Source: JAHEJX01 sp041605955
Lineage (GTDB): Bacteria > Actinomycetota > Acidimicrobiia > Spongiisociales > UBA5794
DNA length: 64,000 nt
Assembly: GCA_041605955.1 (NCBI GenBank)
Contig: JBFIXI010000004.1
Span: forward strand, 1 to 64,000
Reading direction: 5' to 3'
Part shown: one piece after another, positions 8,461 through 16,523 of the stretch
How the letters are laid out: each line of letters starts with the position of its first letter
Numbering within the stretch: the stretch's first letter is position 1
Program-made: the position numbers and the translations under genes
The notes under the pieces: model-generated
The model's input: the letters and a program-made list of their open reading frames with translations, nothing else
Databases searched by the model: none
Told to the model about the DNA's origin: nothing

Positions 8461-8879
8461 GCTCACTGCTGGCGATCCACGTCCTGGCAACTTGGTTCAT
8501 GGTTGGCCTGATCTGGACGATCCAGTGGGTGCACTATCCGTTATTCGCCAGCGTCGGGCGGGATCACTTCGTTAGGTACGAGCGCAATCACACCAAGCGA
8601 ATGGCGACCCTGCTCGTGGTACCCGCTCTGGTGGAGGTCGCAACCTCCGTCGGGTTGATCTGGATCCCCCCGCCCGGAGTCGGGCGCGGCGTATTGGTTG
8701 CTGCCGCCGGCCTCCTCCTGGCGATATGGATTGCGACTGCGCTGGTGTACGCGCCGGTGCACGGCGCGCTATCCGGCGGCCATGATGCGCGCCTGATTCG
8801 CCGGCTCGAGATCGTGAACTGGTGGCGCACTGCGGCGTGGACGGCCCGGGGGGCGATCGTCGCCGCCGTGATCATCTAG
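8457..8879 (+). CDS. integral membrane protein of unknown function
   Basis: A 140-aa protein with about four transmembrane segments (roughly 3-24, 50-70, 76-97 and 118-139). Conserved-looking loops include WTIQWVHYPLF and a C-terminal NWWRTAAWTARG. It starts at a GTG overlapping the SDR stop (GTGA), which indicates translational coupling. The stop overlaps the convergent DUF2071 gene by 4 bp. I recognise no enzyme motif. Confidence 0.75.
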   Translation: MSSLLAIHVLATWFMVGLIWTIQWVHYPLFASVGRDHFVRYERNHTKRMATLLVVPALVEVATSVGLIWIPPPGVGRGVLVAAAGLLLAIWIATALVYAPVHGALSGGHDARLIRRLEIVNWWRTAAWTARGAIVAAVII

Positions 8880-9622
8880 CTCGTAGCTGACTCCGTCGGA
8901 ATGAAGCGAGGTCGGGCGATGCGCACCGCCACTCCGGGCGAGTACATGACATGAGACGGTGCGGCGGTGATGGGGTAGCCGGCGGCGCCGAGGAAGTCGT
9001 CGGCCACAAAGGCCAACGAAGCGCGATGGAGTGGCCAAGGATCGTGCTCGACTTCGGCAAACGCGAGGCGCTTGCCCAGCATCGTGTAGAGGCCCCACCT
9101 CGCCGACAGGAAGTGCTCTAGCTGAGTCGGGCGCTCGATCGGATCTCCCACTGAAACAGAGACCACCGATGACGCCCCGCGCGGGCCGGGCCAGCGACGG
9201 TTCGCCCGATAGGAGATGTGGTCCCCCTCGACGGCGATCGTCATCCGGGCCCACATATAGGGCAGGCGGTAGGTGAGGCGGGCCACCAGCACGGGGATCA
9301 GGCGACTGATGTCGAGGGAGTGAAACCAGATTCCCGGACCGGCCGCTCCGATGACGTAGGTGCGAATGTTGGTCTCCGGGAACGAGCCAAAGTAGGGGAT
9401 CGGCGGCGTCCACCGTGCCGCGATGTTGGCCATCTGGAACGGGATCAGGCCGACCCAACCGAAGCCGTCAAATGTGTCGGCGGTCAATCCGGCGGGCAGG
9501 TGCGACTGGACCAGGCCCGGATCGCAACGCCAGTGGATTGCGGTGAGCGTGCGCCACTCCTGGGTCATGACCGGTCGATCGACCTGAAAGGCGGGCTCGC
9601 CGGTCAGCGGGGTGCGGTCCAT
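8876..9622 (-). CDS. DUF2071 (YqjF-like) family protein
   Basis: A 248-aa protein resembling YqjF/DUF2071 proteins. Diagnostic features are the start MTQEWRTLTAIHWRCDPG (from about residue 19), LPAGLTADTFDGFGWVGL, and the central FPETNIRTYV and PGIWFHSLDISR segments. No enzymatic activity is established for the family, which has a fold related to acetoacetate decarboxylase. The ATG at 9622 and the internal Met19 are both possible starts. It is convergent with the membrane protein before it and divergent from the CDP-alcohol phosphatidyltransferase. Confidence 0.82.
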   Translation of the reverse strand: MDRTPLTGEPAFQVDRPVMTQEWRTLTAIHWRCDPGLVQSHLPAGLTADTFDGFGWVGLIPFQMANIAARWTPPIPYFGSFPETNIRTYVIGAAGPGIWFHSLDISRLIPVLVARLTYRLPYMWARMTIAVEGDHISYRANRRWPGPRGASSVVSVSVGDPIERPTQLEHFLSARWGLYTMLGKRLAFAEVEHDPWPLHRASLAFVADDFLGAAGYPITAAPSHVMYSPGVAVRIARPRFIPTESATS

Positions 9623-9684
9623 TGACGAAAGCTAGTGCAAGTAGCTGGCGCAGATCGCCGCGCAATGGAGAGGACCATGCCACC

Positions 9685-10236
9685 ATGGGGATTGTGGCTC
9701 TGCTTGCCGACTTCATGACTGTTAGCCGACTTGGGTTGGCGCTGATTGTCGGCGGCGCAGTCGCCACCGATCGCTTGGGTTTAGCCGCAGTGGTGCTCGT
9801 CGTTGCATGGGCCACCGATGTCTTCGACGGGATGCTGGCGCGGGCCGCCACGAGCCCCACTCGTTTGGGCGATTGGGACTTCCGCGTCGACGTGACGCTA
9901 GGAATTGCGCTGCTGGCCGGTTTGGCGGCCGCCGATCACCTGCACCCGTTGCTGGCAGTCGGGATCCTTCTCATCGGCGTCGGATGGACCCAGGTTTCGG
10001 GCAACCCCGCTCCCGCCATGCTCATGATGGCGGTCGGCTACGGCCGCTTTCTCATCCTCCTGGTCTCGCGCCAACCTGACCTGTGGTGGGTGCCCTTCGC
10101 CGCGATGCCAATTCTGCTGGTGCTGCAGTGGCGGCGATTCAGCAGGGTCGTGTTGCCGGCCTTCTTCCATGGCGCCCGCCGGATCGGCAGCGGTAACGGG
10201 AAAGAACGGCCCCCAATCCTCGATGAGTGGGCATGA
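9685..10236 (+). CDS. CDP-alcohol phosphatidyltransferase family membrane protein (atypical motif)
   Basis: A 183-aa polytopic membrane protein. The family signature is visible at residues 45-69 as DVFDGMLARAATSPTR then LGDWDFRVD. The canonical pattern is D-x2-D-G-x2-A-R-x8-G-x3-D-x3-D; here the Gly is followed by Asp after two residues rather than three, as if one residue were deleted, although Asp63, Asp65 and Asp69 are still present. It should transfer a phospho-alcohol from CDP to an acceptor, but the altered metal-binding spacing makes activity uncertain. The ATG at 9685 is preferred, with GGAGAGGA upstream; the frame is open from a TTG at 9622. It is not next to other lipid genes. Confidence 0.72.
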   Translation: MGIVALLADFMTVSRLGLALIVGGAVATDRLGLAAVVLVVAWATDVFDGMLARAATSPTRLGDWDFRVDVTLGIALLAGLAAADHLHPLLAVGILLIGVGWTQVSGNPAPAMLMMAVGYGRFLILLVSRQPDLWWVPFAAMPILLVLQWRRFSRVVLPAFFHGARRIGSGNGKERPPILDEWA

Positions 10237-10268
10237 GCACCGCAATTGGTTCGCCGTAGACTCGTCAG

Positions 10269-10901
10269 GTGAGCGAGCCGCGTCGATCGAGAATGTTTCC
10301 CCTGTCGAGTGTGCTGTTTCCCCGTGGGGTAATGCCGCTGCACATCTTCGAGCCGCGTTATCTGACCATGATCAACGAGGCGATCGACGACGACGCCACG
10401 TTTGGAGTCGTCCTCATCGAGCGGGGCTCCGAGGTAGGGGGAGGAGATGCCAGGTTCGATGTGGGCACTACGGCCCAAATCGTGCGTGCCGGCGTGCTGG
10501 AGGGAGCCCGGATGGCGATAGTCACGGTTGGCACGGAGCGGTTCCAGGTGGCCGAGTGGCTCGAGGACGATCCGTATCCGGCGGCGATGGTGATGGCGCA
10601 TCCGCCGCGACCTCCGTCGATCGACCTGACAGAGCCGCTGGCGGCTGCGTTGCGGTCGTGGCGGCGCGTTGCCGCGTTGGCTTCGGAGCTGGGTGCCGAC
10701 GTAGGTGCTGCCGACTTGAAGCTCCCTGATGATCCGATCGATGCCCTGTGGACGCTGTGCGCGGTGTCTCCACTCGAGCAGATCGACAGGCAGCGCTTGC
10801 TCGAATTCGACGAGCCCGAGGCGCGAGTCGACCAACTGCGCGCCGGGCTCGACGACCAGGCTGAGGTGCTGCAGGCCCGGCTGGGGGGCGAGCTGAGCTG
10901 A
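10269..10901 (+). CDS. LON substrate-binding (N-terminal) domain protein
   Basis: A 210-aa stand-alone LON_N domain. The start MFPLSSVLFPRGVMPLHIFE and RYLTMINEA, followed by FGVVLIERGSEVGG, are typical. There is no AAA+ or protease domain. Such proteins are common in actinobacteria and are of unknown function, possibly protein quality control. GTG start at 10269. It stands between a phosphatidyltransferase and a convergent EEP hydrolase, which does not explain its job. Confidence 0.85.
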   Translation: MSEPRRSRMFPLSSVLFPRGVMPLHIFEPRYLTMINEAIDDDATFGVVLIERGSEVGGGDARFDVGTTAQIVRAGVLEGARMAIVTVGTERFQVAEWLEDDPYPAAMVMAHPPRPPSIDLTEPLAAALRSWRRVAALASELGADVGAADLKLPDDPIDALWTLCAVSPLEQIDRQRLLEFDEPEARVDQLRAGLDDQAEVLQARLGGELS

Positions 10902-10909
10902 GACTTCGC

Positions 10910-11731
10910 TCAGATGTCCAGCTCGAACCAGGCGGGCTGGTGATCGGACCCGCGGGCGTCGTTGTCTACCCAGGCCCTGTCCACATCGGTGGCCAGGTCC
11001 GATGTCACCCAGCAATGGTCGATCCGAAGGCCGTCCTTGGTGGCTCCGGAGCCCGAGGTGAAGGCGATGTCCCACACGTCCACGAAATCGCGCATCGTCG
11101 CCCGGGCCGCAGGGTATTCGGGGGCGAGCGGGTCGATGTTGAAGTCGCCGAGCACTATGGCCGAGGTGGGCATTTCCGGCTCGTCACCCACCAGCCAGTG
11201 GTCGTCCATGGCGTACTTGCCGACCCATGGGCCACCCTGAGCAATGGCAGCGCAGTGATGGCCCTGCAACGCAGCGAGCTGCATGCTGCGAGTGGCCGCC
11301 GACAAGTAATCGAGATGTATCGAGTAGACGCGAACCGGGCGGCCGTGGATCGACTCGATGATCACCTCTAGAGCGCCGCGCTGCATCGTCTGCGGCTGGT
11401 TCATGGGGCGGGGCAGCAGTATGTTGCGCGAGCTCAGAATCGGTCTCCGACTGAGCAGCATGTTGCCGAACTGGCGCCGGGCGGTGACGGCCTCGCCGGG
11501 AAAGCTGGCCGGAGAGTGCAGATCGATGTTGGCGCCGTACGCCACCCAATAGTCGGGGAGCAACTTGGCCAGCCGGGCGACCTGGTCGACCATGTTGGAA
11601 CGCGGCCACAGCCGCTCGACTTCTTGGAGGGCGACGATGTCGGCTCCGTCGACGGCGGCAGCGATTCGATCGAGCTCGTTGCGACCGTCGCGACCGAACC
11701 CGTAGTGAATGTTGTAGGTGACGAACCGCAC
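10910..11731 (-). CDS. endonuclease/exonuclease/phosphatase family hydrolase
   Basis: A 273-aa EEP-fold metal-dependent hydrolase. Motifs in order are TYNIHYG (5-11), the metal Glu in ALQEVER (Glu37), GDFNIDP (about 195-201) and the C-terminal SDHQP (about 263-267). No signal peptide or membrane segment is seen. Substrates in this family range from nucleic acids to phosphoinositides and sphingolipids, and the sequence does not decide. The start is a GTG at 11731. Confidence 0.86.
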   Translation of the reverse strand: MRFVTYNIHYGFGRDGRNELDRIAAAVDGADIVALQEVERLWPRSNMVDQVARLAKLLPDYWVAYGANIDLHSPASFPGEAVTARRQFGNMLLSRRPILSSRNILLPRPMNQPQTMQRGALEVIIESIHGRPVRVYSIHLDYLSAATRSMQLAALQGHHCAAIAQGGPWVGKYAMDDHWLVGDEPEMPTSAIVLGDFNIDPLAPEYPAARATMRDFVDVWDIAFTSGSGATKDGLRIDHCWVTSDLATDVDRAWVDNDARGSDHQPAWFELDI

Positions 11732-11941
11732 CTGATACCTGGCCCTGTGTATCGCTGTTGAATGCCATTCCCGCGAGGGGAGCTGTCACCGAGAACATCG
11801 GCAATCAGCGGCGACATTCTGGAGTAGGCGCCGAAAAATGCAATCCCCTTTTTTGCACTCGTTTCTCCGGTGGGTGCGGCATCGGCGCTGCCGTGTACAG
11901 GCCTCCGACTAGCCGGGTGCCCGGCCGATATCATCGGTGAA

Positions 11942-13618
11942 GTGACGTCGCTCATCGAGATGATCCGCGCCTCCGTCATCGGGGAAGATGAAGTGGTCGA
12001 AGGGCCCTTCGGGCCACGTCGTGTCATCTATGCCGACTACACCGCGTCGGGACGGTCGCTCACGTTCATCGAGGACTTCATTCGCGCCGCCGTGCTCCCC
12101 CTCTACGCCAACACGCACACCGAGTCGTCAGGTACCGGCCTGCAGACGACCCGCTTCCGTGAAGAGGCTCGCCAAGTCATCAAGGATTGCTGCAACGCCG
12201 GAGACGACTACGCGTTGATCTTCACCGGCTCTGGATCGACCGGAGCCATCGCGCAGCTCGTGACGGTGCTCAATTTGCGACTGCCTGCCGAGCTAGATGA
12301 TCGCTACGGCATGTCGGCGCTGATTCCGCCGGATGAGCGACCAGTGGTTTTCGTTGGCCCTTTCGAGCATCACTCCAACGAGCTGCCCTGGCGGGAGTCC
12401 ATAGCCGATGTCGTCACCATTCCGGAAGATGCCGACGGGCACATCGACCTCGATATTCTGCAAAAGGAGCTGCAGACCTATGCCCGTCGGCCGTTGCGGA
12501 TTGGCAGCTTCTCCGCCGCATCCAACGTGACCGGCATCACCTCCAACACCTATGCCATCAGCCGGGTGCTGCATGAGCACGGCGCTCTGAGCTTCTGGGA
12601 CTTCGCGGCGGCCGCGCCCTACATGGCGATCGACATGCAACCCAGCCACGATCCACTGGCGTACAAGGACGCCGTCTTCATCTCACCGCACAAGCTGATC
12701 GGGGGACCCGGCACACCCGGCGTGCTGATCGCCCGCCGCGAGCTGTTCACCAACTCAGTTCCCACCGTTCCCGGCGGTGGCACTGTGGCGTTCGTCAACC
12801 CCAACGAACACCGGTACTACTCGGACATCGAACACCGTGAAGAGGGCGGCACCCCCGCCATCATCGAGTCGATCCGTGCGGGGCTCGTCTTCAAGCTGAA
12901 GGAAGCGGTGGGCGCCGAGACGATCCGCAGGATCGAGGAGGACTTCATTCGCAGGGCCATCGAGGCCTGGTCGCAACATCCCAACATCGAGATCCTGGGC
13001 AACCACGACGCGGAACGTCTCTCCATCGTGTCGTTCACCGTGCGCTACGAGGGCCGCTATCTCCACCACAACTTCGTCGTTGCGCTGCTCAACGACCTAT
13101 TCGGGATTCAGGCGCGGGGCGGGTGTAGCTGTGCTGGGCCCTACGGCCACAAGTTGCTCGGGATCGATCTCGAGACCTCTATGGAGTTCGAGCAGGAGAT
13201 CTCGGGCGGCTGCGAGGGCATCAAACCCGGCTGGGTGCGGGTCAATTTCAACTACTTCATCACTGATGAGGTCTTCGACTACATAATCCGGGCCGTGATG
13301 ATGGTGGCGAGCGAGGGCTGGAAGCTGCTCCCGCAGTATCGGTTCGAGAAGGCGACCGGCTTGTGGCGCCACTCGGCCGGTCCGACTCGTCCTCCGATGA
13401 GCCTGCACGATGTCGAATTCTCCGCAGCGGGTATGCGGTTCCCGGACGGGAGGCGCACTGCGTCCGACGCCGGCTTGGCGGATCAGCTCGCAGCAGCTGA
13501 AGACTTCTTCGCCGGACTGGGCGCCGTGTCATATGCGCCCCATCAGTTGGATTGGGCAACCGAGCACTTCGAGAGCTTGCGCTGGTTCGTCGTGCCCGAA
13601 GAGATCGTCACCGGCTAG
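11942..13618 (+). CDS. class V aminotransferase-fold PLP enzyme (cysteine desulfurase-like)
   Basis: A 558-aa fold-type I PLP enzyme. The N-terminal YADYTASGRS, the FTGSGSTGAI phosphate-binding loop, DFAAAAPYM and the Schiff-base lysine in SPHKLIGGPGTPG (Lys251) are all visible. A Cys-rich segment near residue 395, RGGCSCAGPYGHKLLG, is placed like the catalytic-Cys loop of cysteine desulfurases. It is about 150 residues longer than SufS/IscS, with a C-terminal extension of unknown role. The start is the GTG at 11942; the frame is open from 11870, but residues before it are not conserved-looking. It probably acts on a cysteine or a related substrate, but this is inference. Confidence 0.82.
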   Translation: MTSLIEMIRASVIGEDEVVEGPFGPRRVIYADYTASGRSLTFIEDFIRAAVLPLYANTHTESSGTGLQTTRFREEARQVIKDCCNAGDDYALIFTGSGSTGAIAQLVTVLNLRLPAELDDRYGMSALIPPDERPVVFVGPFEHHSNELPWRESIADVVTIPEDADGHIDLDILQKELQTYARRPLRIGSFSAASNVTGITSNTYAISRVLHEHGALSFWDFAAAAPYMAIDMQPSHDPLAYKDAVFISPHKLIGGPGTPGVLIARRELFTNSVPTVPGGGTVAFVNPNEHRYYSDIEHREEGGTPAIIESIRAGLVFKLKEAVGAETIRRIEEDFIRRAIEAWSQHPNIEILGNHDAERLSIVSFTVRYEGRYLHHNFVVALLNDLFGIQARGGCSCAGPYGHKLLGIDLETSMEFEQEISGGCEGIKPGWVRVNFNYFITDEVFDYIIRAVMMVASEGWKLLPQYRFEKATGLWRHSAGPTRPPMSLHDVEFSAAGMRFPDGRRTASDAGLADQLAAAEDFFAGLGAVSYAPHQLDWATEHFESLRWFVVPEEIVTG

Positions 13619-13619
13619 A

Positions 13620-13928
13620 TCACAGGTACTGTCCCGGCATCTCGGCCACGGCCACCAGCTCCTCCTCGCGGAGACTGTCGGTGGCGTGGGCGGCGGCCGC
13701 AATGCCGTTTAACAGCCCTTCTAGCCATCCCACCAGCTCGGCCTGCGCCACCCCTATCTCTGAGGGAGTGGGCGCCGGGCCGACGAAGACTGTTGCCAGA
13801 TTCGCCAGCTCGCTGCGCAGCTCATCGGGTAGCAGCCTGCCCAACTCAGCGATGGTTCTCTCGTAGATCTGCCGGAACAGCCCGCAACCGGTACCGTCAC
13901 AGGGGATGGCGCGTGCCTCCACGAGCAT
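13620..13928 (-). CDS. bpa: C-terminal portion of bacterial proteasome activator (Bpa/PafE), downstream of an in-frame stop
   Basis: A 102-aa open frame matching the Bpa (DUF2587) core: EARAIPCDGTG, RQIYERTIAELGRLLPDELR, PTPSEIGVAQAELVGWLEG and the C-terminal GQYL. In mycobacterial Bpa, GQYL is the motif that docks into the 20S proteasome alpha ring and opens the gate, independently of ATP. This piece keeps the helical ring-forming region and the docking tail. Its ATG at 13928 lies two codons after a TAA that interrupts the conserved upstream part and has no Shine-Dalgarno of its own, so it can be made only by re-initiation or read-through. See the whole-gene entry. Confidence 0.8.
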   Translation of the reverse strand: MLVEARAIPCDGTGCGLFRQIYERTIAELGRLLPDELRSELANLATVFVGPAPTPSEIGVAQAELVGWLEGLLNGIAAAAHATDSLREEELVAVAEMPGQYL

Positions 13929-13985
13929 GGCTTACGCCGGCGAGTCGATTCTCATCAGCTTGGCGGGTTGCTCGATGCGTTCCAT
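13620..13985 (-). pseudogene. bpa: full-length bpa reading frame broken by one in-frame TAA
   Basis: Reading on from 13985 in the same frame gives MERIEQPAKLMRIDSPA, then TAA (13932-13934), then AMLVEARAIP and the rest of Bpa. From memory of the mycobacterial sequence, its helix 1 runs EQPAKVMRIG...LLEEVRAAP, and this aligns without gaps, the stop falling at a Lys/Arg position. The ATG at 13985 has a strong AAAGGAG at correct spacing. A single nonsense change (for example AAA or AAG to TAA/TAG type), a sequencing error, stop-codon read-through or stop-restart (TAAGCCATG) could explain it. Apart from this codon the frame is intact to GQYL, which argues that any inactivation is recent. Confidence 0.72.
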
Positions 13986-14129
13986 GGCGGCTCCTTTACC
14001 GCGTGCAAACCGGGCATGACGGCGCCGCTGGAGCAACTATCGGCTCGACGACATTGGTGTTCGCCGGACGTCTATCACCTGGGCTTTCGCCTCTGGCCGA
14101 CGGGGAGCTCCGGTGACTAGGTTGGCGTG

Positions 14130-15299
14130 ATGGCGCATGTTGCGATTGTCTCGCTCAATCGAGGCCGCGGCAGCGGCTCGGTCGCCCGCAACGAGGCGAG
14201 TGCTTTGATCGCGGCGGGTCATCAGGTCACCTACATGTATGCCGGTATGTCGGAACGGGTGATGGGTGCCGATAACGTCGACGTGCCGCTACACATCAAC
14301 GTGCTGCCGGTACACGAGTACCTGCCGGCATGGCCGGATCCGCAGCGGCGGGTGGCGACAATGCCGACGGGGGTCGCCAAGCGCTACGCCGCCGACTTCG
14401 TTGCCGCGCTGTCGAGCATCGACGATGTCGACTTGATCGTCGCTCACCATGCGTCGGTCACTGCCCCAGCCGCCCATGCCGTGGCGCGCGCCCGCGACGT
14501 CCCGTACGCCGTGTTCGTACATGGCACCGGCATCGAGCCGCGCCACCACGGGGGCTATGCCGACAAGGTGTGGGACGACATCGCGACAGCGATAGCGGGG
14601 GCCTCCTCGGTCATCGTGACCACGCCCTACGTCCGTGATCACCTGGTGCGGCCCCTCATCGATCTACCGCAGGAACGCTTCTTCGTCCTGCCGTGCGGCG
14701 TCGACCTGGAGTCGTTCGCCCCGGTGCCCGGGACGGACATCAAGGCCAAGTATGGGTTGCCCGATCGCTATGTGATCTGTCCGGGAGCACTGACATATCC
14801 CAAGGGCCCGCAGAATGTCGTCAGCGCATCCACCTTCTACGCGGACCTCGCCGAAACGGTATTCGTCGGCGACGGCGATCTTGCCGGGGAGCTGGCGGCC
14901 GCCCTCGGCGAGCGCGGCCGGCTGCTCGGATACGTGCCCGAAGTCGACAAGAACGCGCTGATTGCAGCCGCCACCGTGCTGACGGCGGCGCCGGTCAAGC
15001 GAGAGCACTTCGGCATCATCTACGTGGAGGCATTGGCGGCGGGAGCGGTGCCGGTGGCTTATTCCGGCGGCGGAGTGGACAGCATCGTGACTCCCGAGGT
15101 CGGGGTGCTGACCGACCGGACCCCTCGGGCGCTGGGCGAGGCGATCCGGGCGCTGCTACCCACCGAAGACCGGCGCCGGAGAATGGCGATGCGGGGCAGG
15201 CAACGGGCCGCCGACCTGTTCAGCCAGGATGTACTCGGCCGTCGCTTTGTAGATTGGGCTCAAAGCCTGATTGGCGCCGACAAGGCGACCCCGCGGTAG
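14130..15299 (+). CDS. GT-B glycosyltransferase, family 4-like
   Basis: A 389-aa retaining glycosyltransferase. The N-terminal Rossmann domain (about 1-190) includes the acceptor-side loop RGRGSGSVARNEASAL and FVHGTGIEPRHHGG. The C-terminal domain has CPGALTYPKGP and the nucleotide-sugar motif REHFGIIYVEALAAGAVPV, in which Glu291 and Glu299 lie in the usual E-x7-E arrangement. Cytoplasmic, using a nucleotide sugar. The start is ATG 14130, with a GTG three bases earlier as an alternative. It precedes a hexapeptide acetyltransferase by 56 bp on the same strand, suggesting cell-surface polysaccharide or glycolipid work. The acceptor is unknown. Confidence 0.83.
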   Translation: MAHVAIVSLNRGRGSGSVARNEASALIAAGHQVTYMYAGMSERVMGADNVDVPLHINVLPVHEYLPAWPDPQRRVATMPTGVAKRYAADFVAALSSIDDVDLIVAHHASVTAPAAHAVARARDVPYAVFVHGTGIEPRHHGGYADKVWDDIATAIAGASSVIVTTPYVRDHLVRPLIDLPQERFFVLPCGVDLESFAPVPGTDIKAKYGLPDRYVICPGALTYPKGPQNVVSASTFYADLAETVFVGDGDLAGELAAALGERGRLLGYVPEVDKNALIAAATVLTAAPVKREHFGIIYVEALAAGAVPVAYSGGGVDSIVTPEVGVLTDRTPRALGEAIRALLPTEDRRRRMAMRGRQRAADLFSQDVLGRRFVDWAQSLIGADKATPR

Positions 15300-15355
15300 A
15301 CGATCTCGGAGCGGCCGACCGGTGCGCCCAGGGTGGATTCTCGACAAGGAGAGTC

Positions 15356-16066
15356 ATGGCCGATCACGACGAAGCCGCAGTGCTCGCCGATCTCGAGGCG
15401 ATGGTCCGATCGGGGACCCTCGTCGGCCGGGGCGCCGACTTTTTGGCGGCAAGTGCCGATTTGGTGGACGCATTCCTGACGACCGGATCGTTCGGGATGG
15501 CCTCCGATCCGTTCGGGGGGGCCGACGCCGATCTGCTCGGCGATGATCACGCCTACTACCTGATGTTGTGGCGGATGTTCGACCGGACCCCAGCAGCGAT
15601 GCTCGCCGACTTCGCCATCAAGGTGCGCCGTATCCTCGCCGCGAAGGTGTTCAAGAGTATCGGCACCGACGTGATCTTCCATCACGACGTCTACATCTTG
15701 TCGGGGCTCAACACCACATTGGGCAACGGCGTCTTCGTCAACCGCGGAGCAACACTCGACGATCGCGGGCCTATCGCAGTGGGCGATCACACCATGATCG
15801 CCGCCGGCGCCATCCTCACCACTCATGGCCATGTGCTCAACGATTTCTCCAAGCCGTTGCCGTTCGGTGGCCGCACGATGGCACCCATCACGATCGGATC
15901 GAACTCCGTCATCGGGTTCCGCTCCGTGATCATGCCGGGGGTCACTATCGGCGACCGGGTGATCGTGGCGTCCAACAGCGTCGTCACCAAGGACATCCCC
16001 GACCGCTGGGTAGTGGGCGGGGCTCCTGCCACGAAGATCAAAGAGCTCGTGCCCGCCCAAGACTGA
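15356..16066 (+). CDS. left-handed beta-helix acyltransferase (hexapeptide repeat)
   Basis: A 236-aa protein with a helical N-terminal half and a C-terminal left-handed beta-helix built of hexapeptides: VFVNRGATLDDRGPIAVGD, APITIGSNSVIGFRSVIMPG and VTIGDRVIVASNSVVTKDIP. The end WVVGGAPATKIKE is typical of maltose/galactoside O-acetyltransferase and sugar O-acetyltransferases. The catalytic His is likely in LTTHGHV. An AAGGAGAG Shine-Dalgarno precedes ATG 15356. With the upstream glycosyltransferase it may acetylate a polysaccharide. Confidence 0.82.
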   Translation: MADHDEAAVLADLEAMVRSGTLVGRGADFLAASADLVDAFLTTGSFGMASDPFGGADADLLGDDHAYYLMLWRMFDRTPAAMLADFAIKVRRILAAKVFKSIGTDVIFHHDVYILSGLNTTLGNGVFVNRGATLDDRGPIAVGDHTMIAAGAILTTHGHVLNDFSKPLPFGGRTMAPITIGSNSVIGFRSVIMPGVTIGDRVIVASNSVVTKDIPDRWVVGGAPATKIKELVPAQD

Positions 16067-16136
16067 CGCCGTCGTGAGGGGCGGCTCCCGGGCTGCGACC
16101 GTATGCTGTGCTCCACGCGCAATGGAGGAGTCAGAG

Positions 16137-16490
16137 GTGCCGCCCAGCCCCGAGGTCGATGCCTGGTTCACCGACTACGAGCATCCCCGCAAGGACGCCA
16201 TGCAACGTGTCCGCGCCATCATTCTCGAAGACGAGAGGATGACCGAGACCATCAAGTGGAAGTCACCGACATTCACTTACAAGGGCAACATGGCAAGCTT
16301 CAACCCACGCACCAAGGCACACGTCAGCCTGATGTTCCACACCGGCGCCTCCATCCCGGGAAGCCACAAGCGATTGCAGGGGGGCGGCGACACGGCTCGT
16401 TACATGACCTTTGCCGATCTCGCCGACGTCGAGACGGCTGCCGCCGAGTTGCGCACCGTTGTGGCTGCATGGTGTGCGAGCCGGGATTAG
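16137..16490 (+). CDS. DUF1801 family protein
   Basis: A 117-aa small domain of the DUF1801/YdhG type: EVDAWFTDYEHPRKDAMQ, ETIKWKSPTFTYKGNMASF and KAHVSLMFHTGAS are characteristic. Function is not established. The GTG at 16137 is preferred because GGAGGAG lies at optimal distance upstream; the ATG at 16122 is itself inside that Shine-Dalgarno. It is a single-gene unit between an acetyltransferase and an enolase-superfamily enzyme. Confidence 0.8.
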   Translation: MPPSPEVDAWFTDYEHPRKDAMQRVRAIILEDERMTETIKWKSPTFTYKGNMASFNPRTKAHVSLMFHTGASIPGSHKRLQGGGDTARYMTFADLADVETAAAELRTVVAAWCASRD

Positions 16491-16523
16491 TGGAGTGAGC
16501 CAGCCGAGAGAAACCGGCCATTC

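Noticed and set aside
11832..11850. AT-rich patch with TGCAA/TTGCA ends in the EEP/PLP enzyme divergent region
   Set aside because: The arms are only 5 bp and there is no supporting promoter geometry.
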